Source: CAVSUR01 sp963846005 (lineage in GTDB: Bacteria; Actinomycetota; Actinomycetes; Streptosporangiales; Streptosporangiaceae). From it: a DNA stretch of 64,000 nt. Position 1 is the first letter of the stretch. Every line of letters begins with the position of its first letter. Under the pieces are notes generated by a model. That model made no database searches. It saw nothing but the letters and a program-made list of their open reading frames with translations, and was not told the origin of the DNA. The position numbers and the translations under genes were made by a program. The stretch lies in NCBI GenBank assembly GCA_963846005.1, contig CAWJUH010000003.1, positions 1,612,001 to 1,676,000 of the forward strand. Reading direction: 5' to 3'. Of the stretch, positions 26,815-36,111 are shown one piece after another.

Positions 26815-27824
26815 GTGAGGCGATCATGCTGCTTAACAAGTGACAGCAGTTCGGCCCGGCGTCTCCGAGCCGGAGTCTTGTGCGCAGTGGGGCTGACGCT
26901 CCTCAGTTCAATGGCCCAGTCGATAGCCGAGGTTCGCGACTCGTGCCGGTTTCCGCCCCCAGGCCAGTTAGTCGACGTCGGCGGCCGTGGGTTGCACCTG
27001 ATCAAGGCAGGCACCCGCGAGCCTGCTGTCGTGTTCATTCAGCGCTGGGAGACAGTGCCCTGGTGTGGTCAGCCATCCTGCCGGCGCTGGCCGCTGACGG
27101 CAGTATGGCCTGTGCCTACGACCGGGCCGGCTTGGGCTGGAGCGACCCTACCGGCCATGGTCGCTATGGCCTTGATCGGATCTGCGCTTATCTGCGAGGA
27201 CTACTTACTGCGGCCAGGATTGGCTTGCCGGTTGTCCTGGTAGGGCATTCGGTCGGCGGGGTCATAGCCAGACGATTCACAGCCCGCTATCCGGAGGCCG
27301 TGGCCGGGCTTCTGCTGATCGACTCCAGCCATGAGGACCAGTGGGGGCGGATGCGCGTGGCAACTGGGCACAGAGGCGACCGCGCAGCGGTCTGGCGAGC
27401 TGTCAGGCACAGCCTGCGCCCGCTTGGCTTGTACCGGGCGGGCGCCGCACTGGGACTGGCACGAGACCTGGACGCGTGCACCGATCGTGAGGTGCCGCGT
27501 TGGTACGCGGCGTCCTACCGTGCCGCGAGCCTCTCCTCGCGCGCTCGCCGAGCGATCGTGCGAGAGCTGCTGCTATTCGCCAGGCTCCGCGGCACGCCGC
27601 CGAGGCTGGGCAGCCTCCCGGTCACCGTTCTGACCGCCGGCGACCTGCCGGACGAGCGGCGCCAAACGTGGATGCAGATGCAGGAGGAACTAGCCGGTCT
27701 GTCATCGGACAGTCGGCACGTCATCGTCGCCAGCGCTAGCCATTACATCCACCTTGACGAAGCAGAGGCTGTCGTTCGCGCCATGCGCGAACTGATCGTG
27801 CGCGCCGACAATCCACGGCAGTAG
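26815..27824 (+). pseudogene. Alpha/beta hydrolase with N-terminal anchor, frameshifted
   Basis: GTG 26815 (MRRSCCLTSDSSSARRLRAG) opens with a hydrophobic segment (AGVLCAVGLTLLSSM), then FPPPGQLVDVGGRGLHLIKA. Near 27036-27041 one base appears missing; afterwards SALGDSALVWSAILPAL, AYDRAGLGWSDP and the nucleophile elbow VVLVGHSVGGVIARRFTARY follow. The acid is likely in LTAGDLPDERR or nearby, and the His in SASHYIHLDE. Corrected length is about 336 residues. Typical serine hydrolase of unknown substrate, possibly exported or membrane-bound. Confidence 0.65.
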
Positions 27825-27865
27825 AAGCAGGCCGATGCTGCCGGGGATGCCACAGATCGCCCCGT

Positions 27866-29383
27866 CTACTGACGCCAGGTGATCTGTACCGAGCTGAAGT
27901 CGAACTTGCTGCCCAGGCGTGCAGCGGCGACCAGGGTCACATCGGCGAGCGCGCGCAGCACGGCGCGCTTGTGACCGATGTCCAAGCCTTCCCAGATCTC
28001 GCGGACACCGGACTGCCCGGCGATAGCCGCAAGTGGCGAGGACTGCTCAGCTGCGGCGATCTGAGCGCGGACCGCCTCCAGGCGCCCCTGAAGTTCCCGC
28101 GACCCTGCCACGAGCTGATCACCCGTGATGACTCGCCTGGCATGCAGGCGCGCCTGCTCGTTAAGCAGTTCCCGGATCGATGCATCCTCAGCGCGGAAAC
28201 CGGCCACGTCCACGTCCCCGGCCGAAGGTACGAGATCTGCAGCGTCGGGACGCTCGAGCCGGGCGATCAGGGTGCCCTCTACCAGTTTGTCAACCGGCGC
28301 TACTGCCCTGGCCAGGTGCCAGCGGCGGTCCGCGGCGGGCAGGTCATTCTTCTGCCGCTCCGGTACGCAGGTGTAGCGCGCGTGCCGGGCCTCACCCGTA
28401 TCAGACCGGGTGACTACCAGCGTTGTTCCGTCGCCGCATTTGCCGCACAAGTAGATGCTGGAGCCCAGGTATCGGGGCGTTCCTCCTGGCCCGACCCGGC
28501 GTGAGGGGTCGGTGAGGATCGCGCAGACCGCGCGCCACATCTCTTCGGGCAGGATCGGCTCCCACGGGCCGGTGCCAACAATGTCGGCGTCACTGTACGG
28601 CGGTCCACTGTGCCCCCCGGTCCTTCCCGGCCTGTGCACCATGAGGCCGGCGTTCCTGGGCCGCAGCAGAATGTCCCGCACTGTGACCGTCGACCAGGGG
28701 GCACCGGTCACGGTCTCTGCCCCGCGTTCGCGTATGGCAGCAGTCACCTGGCGCAGCGATACCCCGGCAAGAATTGCCTCAGCCCAGAGCCTGACCTCCG
28801 CGGCTTCGTCCGGGCGCACCGTAACCCGGTCGCTGTCCCACCCGTATGGCCGCTTCCCGCCCGCGCCGTTCAGGCCACTGGCTGCCAGCCGCAGCCGTGC
28901 CCGGGAGACACGCCTGGCGGTGTCCCGGCTGGCCTTGTTGGCCACCGCAACCATTACCCGCGCCATCGTGACGTCAGCGTCATTCGCCAGCCGCAGTGAC
29001 CCGGTGACGGACTCGACGGGTATCCGCGGCTTGCTGCCCTCGATGACGTCGATCAGGTCCTCTAGGTCGCGAGGGTCACGGCATGCCCGGTCCAGGTCAT
29101 AGGCGATCAGGCTGTCTGCGCGCCCGTCAGCGAGCATTGCCAGCGCGGCGCGGAAACCGGGCCGCACGGTGCGCAGCTCGGTGCGGCCGTCTGGCAGCGC
29201 GACCTTCTTCCGCTTGAAGGCCGATGTCGCGTTCTCGATGATCGCGTGCGTGGCGGTCGGGCCAGCAGTCCAGCCCAGCCTCTCGGCAAGCCTGCGGCCG
29301 TCCGCCAGCTGGTCCGTGACGCCCCGCTCATCACCGTCCCGCGCTTCGCTGATCCGCGCGAGGATGATGGTGGAGCCCGGCAT
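27866..29383 (-). CDS. Large serine recombinase (integrase of the element)
   Basis: 505 residues. The resolvase domain begins MPGSTIILARISEARDGD, with Arg10 and Ser12 as the catalytic-type Arg/Ser pair, and includes LIAYDLDRACRDPRDLEDLI. The recombinase domain contains ASGLNGAGGKRPYGWDSD and GAPWSTVTVRDILLRPRNAG. A zinc-ribbon segment (SIYLCGKCGDGTTL ... ARYTCVPERQ) and a coiled-coil region follow. Length is at the compact end for phage/ICE serine integrases. Its start codon is only about 20 bases from the comM junction, the usual placement of an integrase beside its attachment site. It would recombine attP with an attB inside comM. Confidence 0.9.
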   Translation of the reverse strand: MPGSTIILARISEARDGDERGVTDQLADGRRLAERLGWTAGPTATHAIIENATSAFKRKKVALPDGRTELRTVRPGFRAALAMLADGRADSLIAYDLDRACRDPRDLEDLIDVIEGSKPRIPVESVTGSLRLANDADVTMARVMVAVANKASRDTARRVSRARLRLAASGLNGAGGKRPYGWDSDRVTVRPDEAAEVRLWAEAILAGVSLRQVTAAIRERGAETVTGAPWSTVTVRDILLRPRNAGLMVHRPGRTGGHSGPPYSDADIVGTGPWEPILPEEMWRAVCAILTDPSRRVGPGGTPRYLGSSIYLCGKCGDGTTLVVTRSDTGEARHARYTCVPERQKNDLPAADRRWHLARAVAPVDKLVEGTLIARLERPDAADLVPSAGDVDVAGFRAEDASIRELLNEQARLHARRVITGDQLVAGSRELQGRLEAVRAQIAAAEQSSPLAAIAGQSGVREIWEGLDIGHKRAVLRALADVTLVAAARLGSKFDFSSVQITWRQ

Positions 29384-29420
29384 GAGCTAACGGTACTTCA
29401 ATTCTGGTATCGGCAAGACC
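29384..29420. other. Right attachment junction in comM Walker A
   Basis: To the left is the integrase start; to the right comM resumes. In the comM frame the codons at 29400-29426 read N-S-G-I-G-K-T-M-L, and an in-frame TAA at 29388-29390 closes the frame upstream. Intact comM has GPPGxGKTML here, so the crossover lies at or just before GGTATCGGC (29406-29414), inside the Walker A loop. The other half-site and the 5' part of comM must lie left of the window. Confidence 0.75.
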
Positions 29421-30266
29421 ATGCTGGCCGAACGGCTGCCGACGGTGCTGCCGCGGCTGGAGCCCGCCGCTGCGCTGGAGGTCAGCGCCATCCACTCGGT
29501 CGCGGGCACCTTGCCGGCCGGGCGGCCGCTGGTCGCCGAACCGCCGTTCTGCGCCCCGCACCACACCGCCACCAAGGCCGCGATAGTGGGCGGCGGCAGC
29601 GGGCTCATCCGGCCGGGCGCCGCCTCGCTGGCCCACCACGGCTGCCTGTTCCTGGACGAGGCGCCTGAGTTCAGCCGGGACGTGCTGGACGCGCTGCGCC
29701 AGCCGCTGGAGTCGGGCGAGGTGATGATCGCCCGCGCCGGCGTGACCGCCCGGTTCCCGGCCCGCTTCACCCTGGTGCTCGCGGCCAACCCGTGCCCGTG
29801 CGCGCGGGCGTCCGCGACCGGGTCGGCCTGCACGTGCACCCCGGCGGCCCGGCGCCGGTATCTGGCCCGGCTGTCCGGCCCGCTGCTGGACCGGGTGGAC
29901 GTGAAGGTCGAGTTCCTGCCGGTCGGCCGGGCCGAGCTGCTCAGCGACCGGCGGCTGACCGAGCCGAGCGCGGCGGTCGCGGCCCGGGTGGCCCGGGCCC
30001 GCGAGCGGGCCCGCTCGCGGCTGGCCGGGACCCCGTGGCGGCTCAACGCCGAGATCCCGGGCAGCGAATTGCGGCGACGGTTCCCGCCCGGACCCGGGGC
30101 CCTCGGGCCGCTGGAACGGGCCATGGACACCGGCACGATCAGCGCGCGCGGCGCCGACCGGGTGCTGCGGCTGTCGTGGACCCTGGCCGACCTGGCCGGG
30201 CTGGACCGGCCCGCGGTGGCGCAGGTCGGCTACGCGCTCGGCCTGTGGCTGGGAGTGGGACAGTGA
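29406..30266 (+). pseudogene. comM: comM (yifB) 3' part, split by the integrated element
   Basis: Encodes the C-terminal half of the Mg-chelatase-like AAA+ helicase ComM/YifB, which aids branch migration of incoming DNA in transformation. From the Walker A remnant it reads TMLAERLPTVLPRLEPAAAL, EVSAIHSVAGTLPAGRPLV, HHGCLFLDEAPEFSRDVLDA (Walker B) and LAANPCPCARASATGSACTC. It ends YALGLWLGVGQ with its stop overlapping dprA. An internal ATG at 29421 could make a 281-residue fragment without the P-loop, which should be inactive. Confidence 0.85.
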
Positions 30267-31402
30267 GCGCCGCCGGGCTGGCCGCCCGGGCCGCGCTCAG
30301 CTGCGCCGCCGAGCCCGGCGACCCGGTGCTGGGCGCCCTGCTGCGGGCGCACGACGCAGCGGAGATCCTCGCGGTCATCACCGGGCGGTCCGACCCGGCG
30401 GCGCTCCGGCTGCCCGGCTCGGGCGGGGCGCAGGTATCCAGGGCGGTGGCCCGCTGGCGGCGGCGGGCCACCCGGCTCCCGACGCCGGCCCGGGTTGAGA
30501 CCTGGCAGCGGGCGGGCCTGCGCCTGGTCGCTCCGGGCGATCCCGAGTGGCCGACCCAGCTCGACGATCTGGGCGACACCCGGCCGGTGCTGCTCTGGCT
30601 GCGGGGCAGCTCGGACCTGCGCTACGCCTGCCTGCGCTCGGTGTCGCTGGTGGGTGCCCGCGCCGCCACGGCCTACGGCAACTTCGTCGCCACTGAGATG
30701 GGCGCCGCGCTGGCCGAGCGGGGCTGCGCCGTGGTCTCCGGCGGGGCGTACGGCGTGGACGCGGCCGCGCACCGGGGTGCGCTGGCCGCAGGCGGCCTGA
30801 CCGTCGCCGTGCTGGCCAGCGGGCTCAGCCAGGCTCATCCGCGCGGGCACCACGAGCTGTTCGAGCAGATCGCGGGGCACGGCGTGCTAGTCACCGAATG
30901 CCCGCCGGACCAGGCTCCCACCCGGCCCGGCTTCCTGATCCGCAACCGGCTGATCGCGGCCCTCAGCCGGGGCACGGTCGTGGTGGAGGCGGCGTCGCGC
31001 AGCGGGGCGCTGAATACGGCCAAGCACGCCCGCGAGCTGTGCCGCCCGCTGATGGCCGTCCCCGGGCCGGTGACCTCGCAGACCTCGGCCGGATGCCACG
31101 AGCTGCTGCGCGACTGGGCGGCGGTGTGCGTCACCGGCGCCGCCGACGTGCTGGAGCAGGTCAGCCCGCTGGGCAGCGACGGCGGCGACGGGCCGGGCCC
31201 GGCCGTGCCGCAGGCCGGGCTGGACGAGGACAGCGCCGCCGTGCTGGCCGCGGTGCCGCACCGCGGCGGCCGCGGCCCCGCGGCGATCGCGCTGCGCGCC
31301 GGAGCCGACCTGGACACCGTGCTGCGCTGCCTGGGCCTGCTCGCCGCCGCCGGGCACATTGAGCGGTGCGAGCAGGGCTGGCGCGCCCGCAAGGACAGGT
31401 GA
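30263..31402 (+). CDS. dprA: DNA-processing protein DprA
   Basis: 379 residues from GTG 30263 (GTGA overlap with comM). The Rossmann-like DprA core is clear: VSLVGARAATAYGNFVATEM, VVSGGAYGVDAAAHRGALAA, FLIRNRLIAALSRGTVVVEA, and a C-terminal winged helix near AAVLAAVPHRGGRGPAAIAL. DprA loads RecA on incoming single strands. The gene is intact although its partner comM is interrupted. Confidence 0.92.
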   Translation: MSAAGLAARAALSCAAEPGDPVLGALLRAHDAAEILAVITGRSDPAALRLPGSGGAQVSRAVARWRRRATRLPTPARVETWQRAGLRLVAPGDPEWPTQLDDLGDTRPVLLWLRGSSDLRYACLRSVSLVGARAATAYGNFVATEMGAALAERGCAVVSGGAYGVDAAAHRGALAAGGLTVAVLASGLSQAHPRGHHELFEQIAGHGVLVTECPPDQAPTRPGFLIRNRLIAALSRGTVVVEAASRSGALNTAKHARELCRPLMAVPGPVTSQTSAGCHELLRDWAAVCVTGAADVLEQVSPLGSDGGDGPGPAVPQAGLDEDSAAVLAAVPHRGGRGPAAIALRAGADLDTVLRCLGLLAAAGHIERCEQGWRARKDR

Positions 31403-31546
31403 CGGCCATGTCCGCCCCAGCACGAGCCCCGCCGCGCGCCCGCCGGTTGTGCCGCCAGCGTCGCCGCTGGTCGCGCTCGGCCGGCTGCGCCTCGCCGGGC
31501 GACACGGGGCGGATTGCGACGGCGGCTGCCCGGCAGGCGGCCCGCC

Positions 31547-32608
31547 ATGGCCGACACTGAGATAGTGACGACGCGGCCGGGGGCACGGACGGCGGCGGCC
31601 GGGCGCCGGCGCGGCGCCCGCCCCCGGCCGGAAGCCGAACCGCTGCCGGAGCGGATGGCCAGAGTGCTGGCCGCATTCGAGCGGCACCTGGCCGCCGAGC
31701 GCGGGCTGTCCGCCCATACGGTGCGCGCCTACCGGGGCGACGCGTGGTCACTGCTCGACCACGCCCGCCGCTGCGGGCTGGACGACATCGGCGAGCTGGA
31801 CATCGCCGTGGTCCGGGCCTGGCTGGCGGCGCAGCACGCCACCGGGCACGGGCGGGCTACCATCGCCCGCCGCGCGGCGGCAGCCCGGGCGCTGACCGGA
31901 TTCGCGTGCTCGCGCGGCTGGCTGGCGGCCGACCCGGGCCCGATGCTCGCTACCCCGAAGGCGGGACGGCCGCTGCCGCAGGTGCTCGGCCAGGAGCAGA
32001 TCCGGGCCGTGCTCGACCACGCTGACCCGGCGGCCGCCCCGAACCCGGCTGACCCGGACCCGGCCTCCCCGGGGCCAGCTGACCCGGACCCCGTCTCCCG
32101 GGCCCTGGCCGTGCGGGATGCGGCGATCGTGGAGCTGCTCTACGCGACCGGCATCCGGGTCAGCGAGCTGTGCGGGCTCGACGCCGGGGACCTCGACGGC
32201 AGCCGCGGGACGGTGCGGGTCCTCGGCAAGGGCAGCAAGGAGCGCGTGGTCCCGGTCGGCATCCCCGCGGCCGCGGCCGTGCGCCGCTGGCAGCAGGAGG
32301 GACGGCCGGTGCTGGCGCGCCCGGGCAGCGGCGCGGCGCTGTTCCTTGGCGCACGGGGCCGCCGGATCGACCCGCGGACGGCCCGGCGGGTGGTGCACCA
32401 GCGGATCCGGGCGGCCGGGTCGGTGCCCGACACCGGCCCGCACGGGCTGCGGCATACCGCGGCCACCCACCTGCTGGAGGGCGGCGCCGACCTGCGCAGC
32501 GTGCAGGAGATCCTGGGGCACGCGTCGCTGGCCACGACCCAGATCTACACGCACGTCTCGATCGAGCGGCTGCAGGCCGCCTACCGGCAGGCGCACCCTC
32601 GCGCCTGA
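31547..32608 (+). CDS. xerC: XerC-like tyrosine recombinase
   Basis: 353 residues from ATG 31547. The N-terminal SAM-like core domain (ERHLAAERGLSAHTVRAYRG) precedes a catalytic domain with Arg in ATGIRVSELCGLD, HxxR in GPHGLRHTAATHLLEGGADL, His in ILGHASLATTQIYTHV and the Tyr nucleophile in the same segment. An Ala/Pro/Asp-rich insert (about residues 158-184) lies between the two domains. It sits between dprA and rpsB, where actinomycetes keep the XerC-type recombinase for chromosome dimer resolution. It is chromosomal and not the integrase of the element. Confidence 0.88.
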   Translation: MADTEIVTTRPGARTAAAGRRRGARPRPEAEPLPERMARVLAAFERHLAAERGLSAHTVRAYRGDAWSLLDHARRCGLDDIGELDIAVVRAWLAAQHATGHGRATIARRAAAARALTGFACSRGWLAADPGPMLATPKAGRPLPQVLGQEQIRAVLDHADPAAAPNPADPDPASPGPADPDPVSRALAVRDAAIVELLYATGIRVSELCGLDAGDLDGSRGTVRVLGKGSKERVVPVGIPAAAAVRRWQQEGRPVLARPGSGAALFLGARGRRIDPRTARRVVHQRIRAAGSVPDTGPHGLRHTAATHLLEGGADLRSVQEILGHASLATTQIYTHVSIERLQAAYRQAHPRA

Positions 32609-32888
32609 CCTCGAGCCGCTCGCTGCCTGCGCCTGACTCGAGCCCGCTCACCGGCCGCGCCGGGCATGTAGAATACGGACACGGCCATCGTGACCGGTGT
32701 GCGCAGCATGCACGCATTCCGGAGGCCGAATTCGCGCGTCCGCCTGCCGGCCGGTTGCCTCGACGGCTCCGGCGGGACGCTCCGCACCGGTCCGCGAGCT
32801 TGCCTCGCGGCGCGGGCGTACGGGCGCCAGGAGCAACCGGCTCGCGCCGCGGCCTACGGGCCCGGCGCACGACAGGAAGGACACCGGG
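32609..32888 (+). promoter_or_regulatory. Promoter and leader of rpsB-tsf
   Basis: No gene in these 280 bases. TAGAAT at 32669-32674 is a plausible -10 element, which would leave a leader of about 210 bases before the rpsB ATG. A ribosome-binding AGGAAGGA lies at 32873-32880. Long leaders before ribosomal-protein genes often carry autoregulatory folds, but I could not fold this one reliably. Confidence 0.4.
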
Positions 32889-34274
32889 ATGGCACCGGTC
32901 GTCACCATGCGGCAGCTGCTGGAAAGCGGCGTCCACTTCGGGCATCAGACCCGGCGCTGGAACCCGAAGATGAAGCGCTTCATCTTCACCGAGCGCAACG
33001 GCATCTACATCATCGACCTGCAGCAGTCCCTCGACTTCATCGACCGCGCGTACGAGTTCATCAAGGAGACCGTCGCGCACGGCGGGTCCGTGCTCTACGT
33101 CGGCACCAAGAAGCAGGCCCAGGAGGCGATCGCCGAGCAGGCCCGCCGGGTCGGGATGCCGTTCGTCAACCAGCGCTGGCTGGGCGGGATGCTGACCAAC
33201 TTCAGCACCGTCTACAAGCGGCTGCAGCGGCTCAAGGAGCTGGAGGAGATCGACTTCGACGACGTGTCGGGCTCGAACCTCACCAAGAAGGAACTGCTGC
33301 ACCTACGGCGGGAGAAGGACAAGCTGGAGCGCTCGCTCGGCGGCATCAGGGACATGGCCCGGGTGCCGAGCGCGCTGTGGGTGGTCGACACCAAGAAGGA
33401 GCACATTGCGGTCAGCGAGGCCCGCAAGCTGGGCATCCCGGTGATCGCGATCCTCGATACGAACTGCGATCCCGACGAGGTCAACTACCCGATCCCCGGC
33501 AACGACGACGCGATCCGCAGCGTCTCGCTGCTGACCCGGGTGGTGGCCGACGCGGTGGCTGACGGCCTGATCGCCCGGGCCGGCGCGGCCGCGGGCGAGG
33601 ACAAGCCCGCGGCGCCCGGTGACGGCGACCTCGGCACGGCCGAGCCGCTCGCCGAGTGGGAGCGCGAGCTGCTGGAGGGCAGCACCGCCAGCGGCGGCAA
33701 CAGCACGGCCAACGGCAGCAACGGCGCCGCCGCGAACGGCAACGGCGCCGCGGCCGCCGCGGCCCAGCCGGAAGCGGCCCGGCCCGCGCCCGCGGCGGCG
33801 GACGCTGCCGCCGGGCCTGCCCCGGCCGAGCCGGCGGCGCCCGCCGCCGAGTCCGCGGTACCGGCCGCAGCTCCCGCGGCCGCCCCGGCCGGCGAGAGCG
33901 CGGACGCGGTTGCCGCGGACTCCGCCGCCGCGGACTCCGCCGCCGCGGACTCTGCTGCCGCGGACGCGGCTGCCGCGGATTCTGCTGCGGCGGAGTCGGC
34001 TGCCGCGGACGCGGCTGCTGCGGACTCTGCTGCGGCGGATTCGGCTGCGCTGATTCGGCTGCCAAGGACTCTGCTGCGGCAGATTCGGCTGCTGCTGATT
34101 CGGCTGCCGCGGACGCGGTTGCTGCGGATTCGGCTGCCGCGGATTCTGCTGCGGCAGAATCGGCTGCCGCAAGTTCGGCCGCCCCGGACGCTGCGGCGCA
34201 GGCCGAGGCCAACTGAGCATCCGGCCGGCGCCATCCGGCGCGGCTCGGGCCGCCCCGGACGACGCCGCCCCTGA
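32889..34274 (+). CDS. rpsB: 30S ribosomal protein S2 with long Ala-rich tail
   Basis: The conserved S2 body (VTMRQLLESGVHFGHQTRRW, FVNQRWLGGMLTNFSTVYKR, LGIPVIAILDTNCDPDEVNY) ends near residue 235. A further 200 residues follow, unusual for S2: Ala/Pro/Asn-rich, then repeats of A-A-D-S-A from about 33904. Near 34046-34051 one base seems missing. As read, the frame then becomes basic (IRLPRTLLRQIRLL) and stops at 34274. In the corrected frame the repeats continue and end AAQAEAN at 34216. The corrected protein is about 442 residues against roughly 250-310 in relatives. First gene of rpsB-tsf. Confidence 0.9.
   Translation: MAPVVTMRQLLESGVHFGHQTRRWNPKMKRFIFTERNGIYIIDLQQSLDFIDRAYEFIKETVAHGGSVLYVGTKKQAQEAIAEQARRVGMPFVNQRWLGGMLTNFSTVYKRLQRLKELEEIDFDDVSGSNLTKKELLHLRREKDKLERSLGGIRDMARVPSALWVVDTKKEHIAVSEARKLGIPVIAILDTNCDPDEVNYPIPGNDDAIRSVSLLTRVVADAVADGLIARAGAAAGEDKPAAPGDGDLGTAEPLAEWERELLEGSTASGGNSTANGSNGAAANGNGAAAAAAQPEAARPAPAAADAAAGPAPAEPAAPAAESAVPAAAPAAAPAGESADAVAADSAAADSAAADSAAADAAAADSAAAESAAADAAAADSAAADSAALIRLPRTLLRQIRLLLIRLPRTRLLRIRLPRILLRQNRLPQVRPPRTLRRRPRPTEHPAGAIRRGSGRPGRRRP
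33904..34200 (+). repeat. 15-bp tandem repeats encoding A-A-D-S-A
   Basis: About 20 imperfect copies of GCNGCGGAYTCYGCY, each encoding Ala-Ala-Asp/Glu-Ser/Ala-Ala, form the tail of rpsB. Copies differ mainly at third positions, and Glu replaces Asp in some. Such an array is prone to slippage, which may be real expansion or cause assembly errors; the frameshift at about 34048 lies inside it. Confidence 0.8.
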
Positions 34275-34296
34275 CGACATAGCGAGAGATGAGGAC

Positions 34297-35136
34297 ATGG
34301 CGAACTACAGCGCCGCCGACGTGAAGCGGCTCCGCGAGCAGACCGGCGCGGGCATGCTCGACTGCAAGAACGCGCTGGTGGCCGCGGACGGCGACTTCGA
34401 AGCCGCGGTCGAGGCCCTGCGGGTGAAGGGCGCGAAGGACGTATCCAAGCGGGCCGGGCGGGTCGCGGCCAACGGGCTGGTCACCGCCGAGCTGGACGGG
34501 ACCACTGCCGGCGTGCTGGTCGAGCTGAACTGCGAGACCGACTTCGTCGCCAAGACCGACCAGTTCCAGCAGGTCGCGGGCGAGATCGCCCGGGCTGCGC
34601 TGGCCTCGGGCGCCACCGACCGGCTGGCCGTGCTGGCGCTGGAGGTCAAGCCCGGCCAGACCACCCAGCAGCTGATCGAGGAGGCCGGCGCCGCGCTGAA
34701 GGAGAAGCTGGACCTGGGCCGGTTCGCCCGGTTCGAGGGCGGCTACGTGGCCAGCTACCTGCACAAGTCCAGCCCGGACCTGCCGCCGACGCTCGGCGTG
34801 CTTGTGCAGCTGGATGAGGGCGGCGAGGCCGTTGCCACCGACGTCGCGCACCAGGTGGCGGCAATGCGGCCGCAGTACGTCAGCCGCGACGACGTCCCGG
34901 CCGACGTGGTCGCGAACGAGCGCCGGATCGCGGAGCAGATGACCCGGGACGAGGGCAAGCCCGAGCAGGCCATCGGCAAGATCGTCGAGGGCCGCCTGAA
35001 CGCGTTCTTCAAGGACGTCGCGCTGGTCGACCAGCCGACGGTGCATGACCAGAAGAAGAGCGTCAAGCAGCTGCTGGCCGAGCACAAGGCCGCCGTGCGG
35101 CAGTTCGCGCGGTTCCAGATCGGGCAGGCCGGCTGA
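34297..35136 (+). CDS. tsf: Elongation factor Ts
   Basis: 279 residues, guanine-nucleotide exchange factor for EF-Tu. MANYSAADVKRLREQTGAGM and LDCKNALVAADGDFEAAVEA form the UBA-like start; LVELNCETDFVAKTDQFQQV is the core signature. Full length for an actinobacterial EF-Ts. Lies directly after rpsB as expected. Confidence 0.96.
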   Translation: MANYSAADVKRLREQTGAGMLDCKNALVAADGDFEAAVEALRVKGAKDVSKRAGRVAANGLVTAELDGTTAGVLVELNCETDFVAKTDQFQQVAGEIARAALASGATDRLAVLALEVKPGQTTQQLIEEAGAALKEKLDLGRFARFEGGYVASYLHKSSPDLPPTLGVLVQLDEGGEAVATDVAHQVAAMRPQYVSRDDVPADVVANERRIAEQMTRDEGKPEQAIGKIVEGRLNAFFKDVALVDQPTVHDQKKSVKQLLAEHKAAVRQFARFQIGQAG

Positions 35137-35315
35137 GCACAGGCCACCGGGGCAGGCAGGCGAGCCGGCGGAAGCGAGCGGAAGGATGCGCCTTTGCAGG
35201 GTGGCGGAGCTGATCAGCAGGCCGGCCAGGTAGCCGGCCCTGCGGCCGGCCCGGCCGGGCCGGCCGGCAGCCCCGCCCCGCCGCCGCAGGGGAGAGCCAC
35301 CCGAGCTGGCAACGG

Positions 35316-36017
35316 GTGGTGCTCAAGCTGTCCGGCGAGGCGTTCGCCGGCGGCGACACGCTGGGCATCTCGCCGGATGCCGTCATCCACATCGCCCGCG
35401 AGATCACGTCCGTGGCCAGGGACGGTGTCCAGGTCGCCGCCGTGGTCGGCGGCGGGAACATGTTCCGCGGCGCAGCCCTGGCGCAGCGGGGCATCGACCG
35501 GTCCCGGGCCGACTACATGGGCATGCTCGGCACGGTCATCAACTGCCTGGCGCTGCAGGACGTGCTGGAGAAGCTCGGCCTGGAGACCAGGGTCCAGACC
35601 GCCATCACCATGGGCCAGGTCGCCGAGCCCTACATCCCGCGCCGGGCGATCCGGCACCTGGAGAAGGGCCGTGTGGTCATCTTCGGGGCCGGGCTTGGCG
35701 CCCCGTTCTTCTCGACCGACACCTGCGCCGCGCAGCGCGCGCTGGAGATCGGCGCCGAGGCCGTGCTGAAGGGCACCCAGGTCGACGGCGTGTACGACGC
35801 CGACCCGCGCACCATGCCCGAGGCGGTCCGCTTCCACCGGCTCGACTACGCCGAGGTGCTGCGCCGCGAGCTGCGCTTCATGGACGCCACGGCGGTGAGC
35901 CTGTGCATGGACAATGACCTGCCCATCGTGGTCTTCGACCTGATGGGGGCGGGCAACGTGGGCCGGGCGGTCCGCGGTGAGAGGATCGGCACACTGGTCA
36001 GCAGGTTCAGCCGATGA
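35316..36017 (+). CDS. pyrH: UMP kinase PyrH, N-terminus uncertain
   Basis: Phosphorylates UMP to UDP. VVLKLSGEAFAGGDTLGISP, VVGGGNMFRGAALAQRGIDR, DYMGMLGTVINCLALQDVLE, FFSTDTCAAQRALEIGAEAV and GTQVDGVYDADPRTM are diagnostic. The first start in this frame is GTG 35316, inside the first beta strand, with no ribosome-binding site at the right distance. Upstream codons (SWQRVV) extend in frame but reach TGA 35211 without a start. TTG 35194, in another frame, encodes MQGGGADQQAGQVAG and would join if one base were missing near 35288-35297. Relatives carry such an N-terminal extension. Confidence 0.9.
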   Translation: MVLKLSGEAFAGGDTLGISPDAVIHIAREITSVARDGVQVAAVVGGGNMFRGAALAQRGIDRSRADYMGMLGTVINCLALQDVLEKLGLETRVQTAITMGQVAEPYIPRRAIRHLEKGRVVIFGAGLGAPFFSTDTCAAQRALEIGAEAVLKGTQVDGVYDADPRTMPEAVRFHRLDYAEVLRRELRFMDATAVSLCMDNDLPIVVFDLMGAGNVGRAVRGERIGTLVSRFSR

Positions 36018-36111
36018 TGGCGTGGCGTAGCGGTGAGATCCCGGGCTGGAGCACGATGGGACCAGCAGGCGTGCGCCTGGCCGGTGACCGAAATGATGCA
36101 CAGGAGCTGCT

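Noticed and set aside
33904..34200. Repeat array considered as CRISPR
   Set aside because: No spacers; contiguous coding repeats in frame with rpsB.
33303..35085. Long minus-strand ORFs over rpsB and tsf
   Set aside because: Shadows of the Ala-rich repeat and of tsf; their repeats are only the reverse complement of the 15-bp array.
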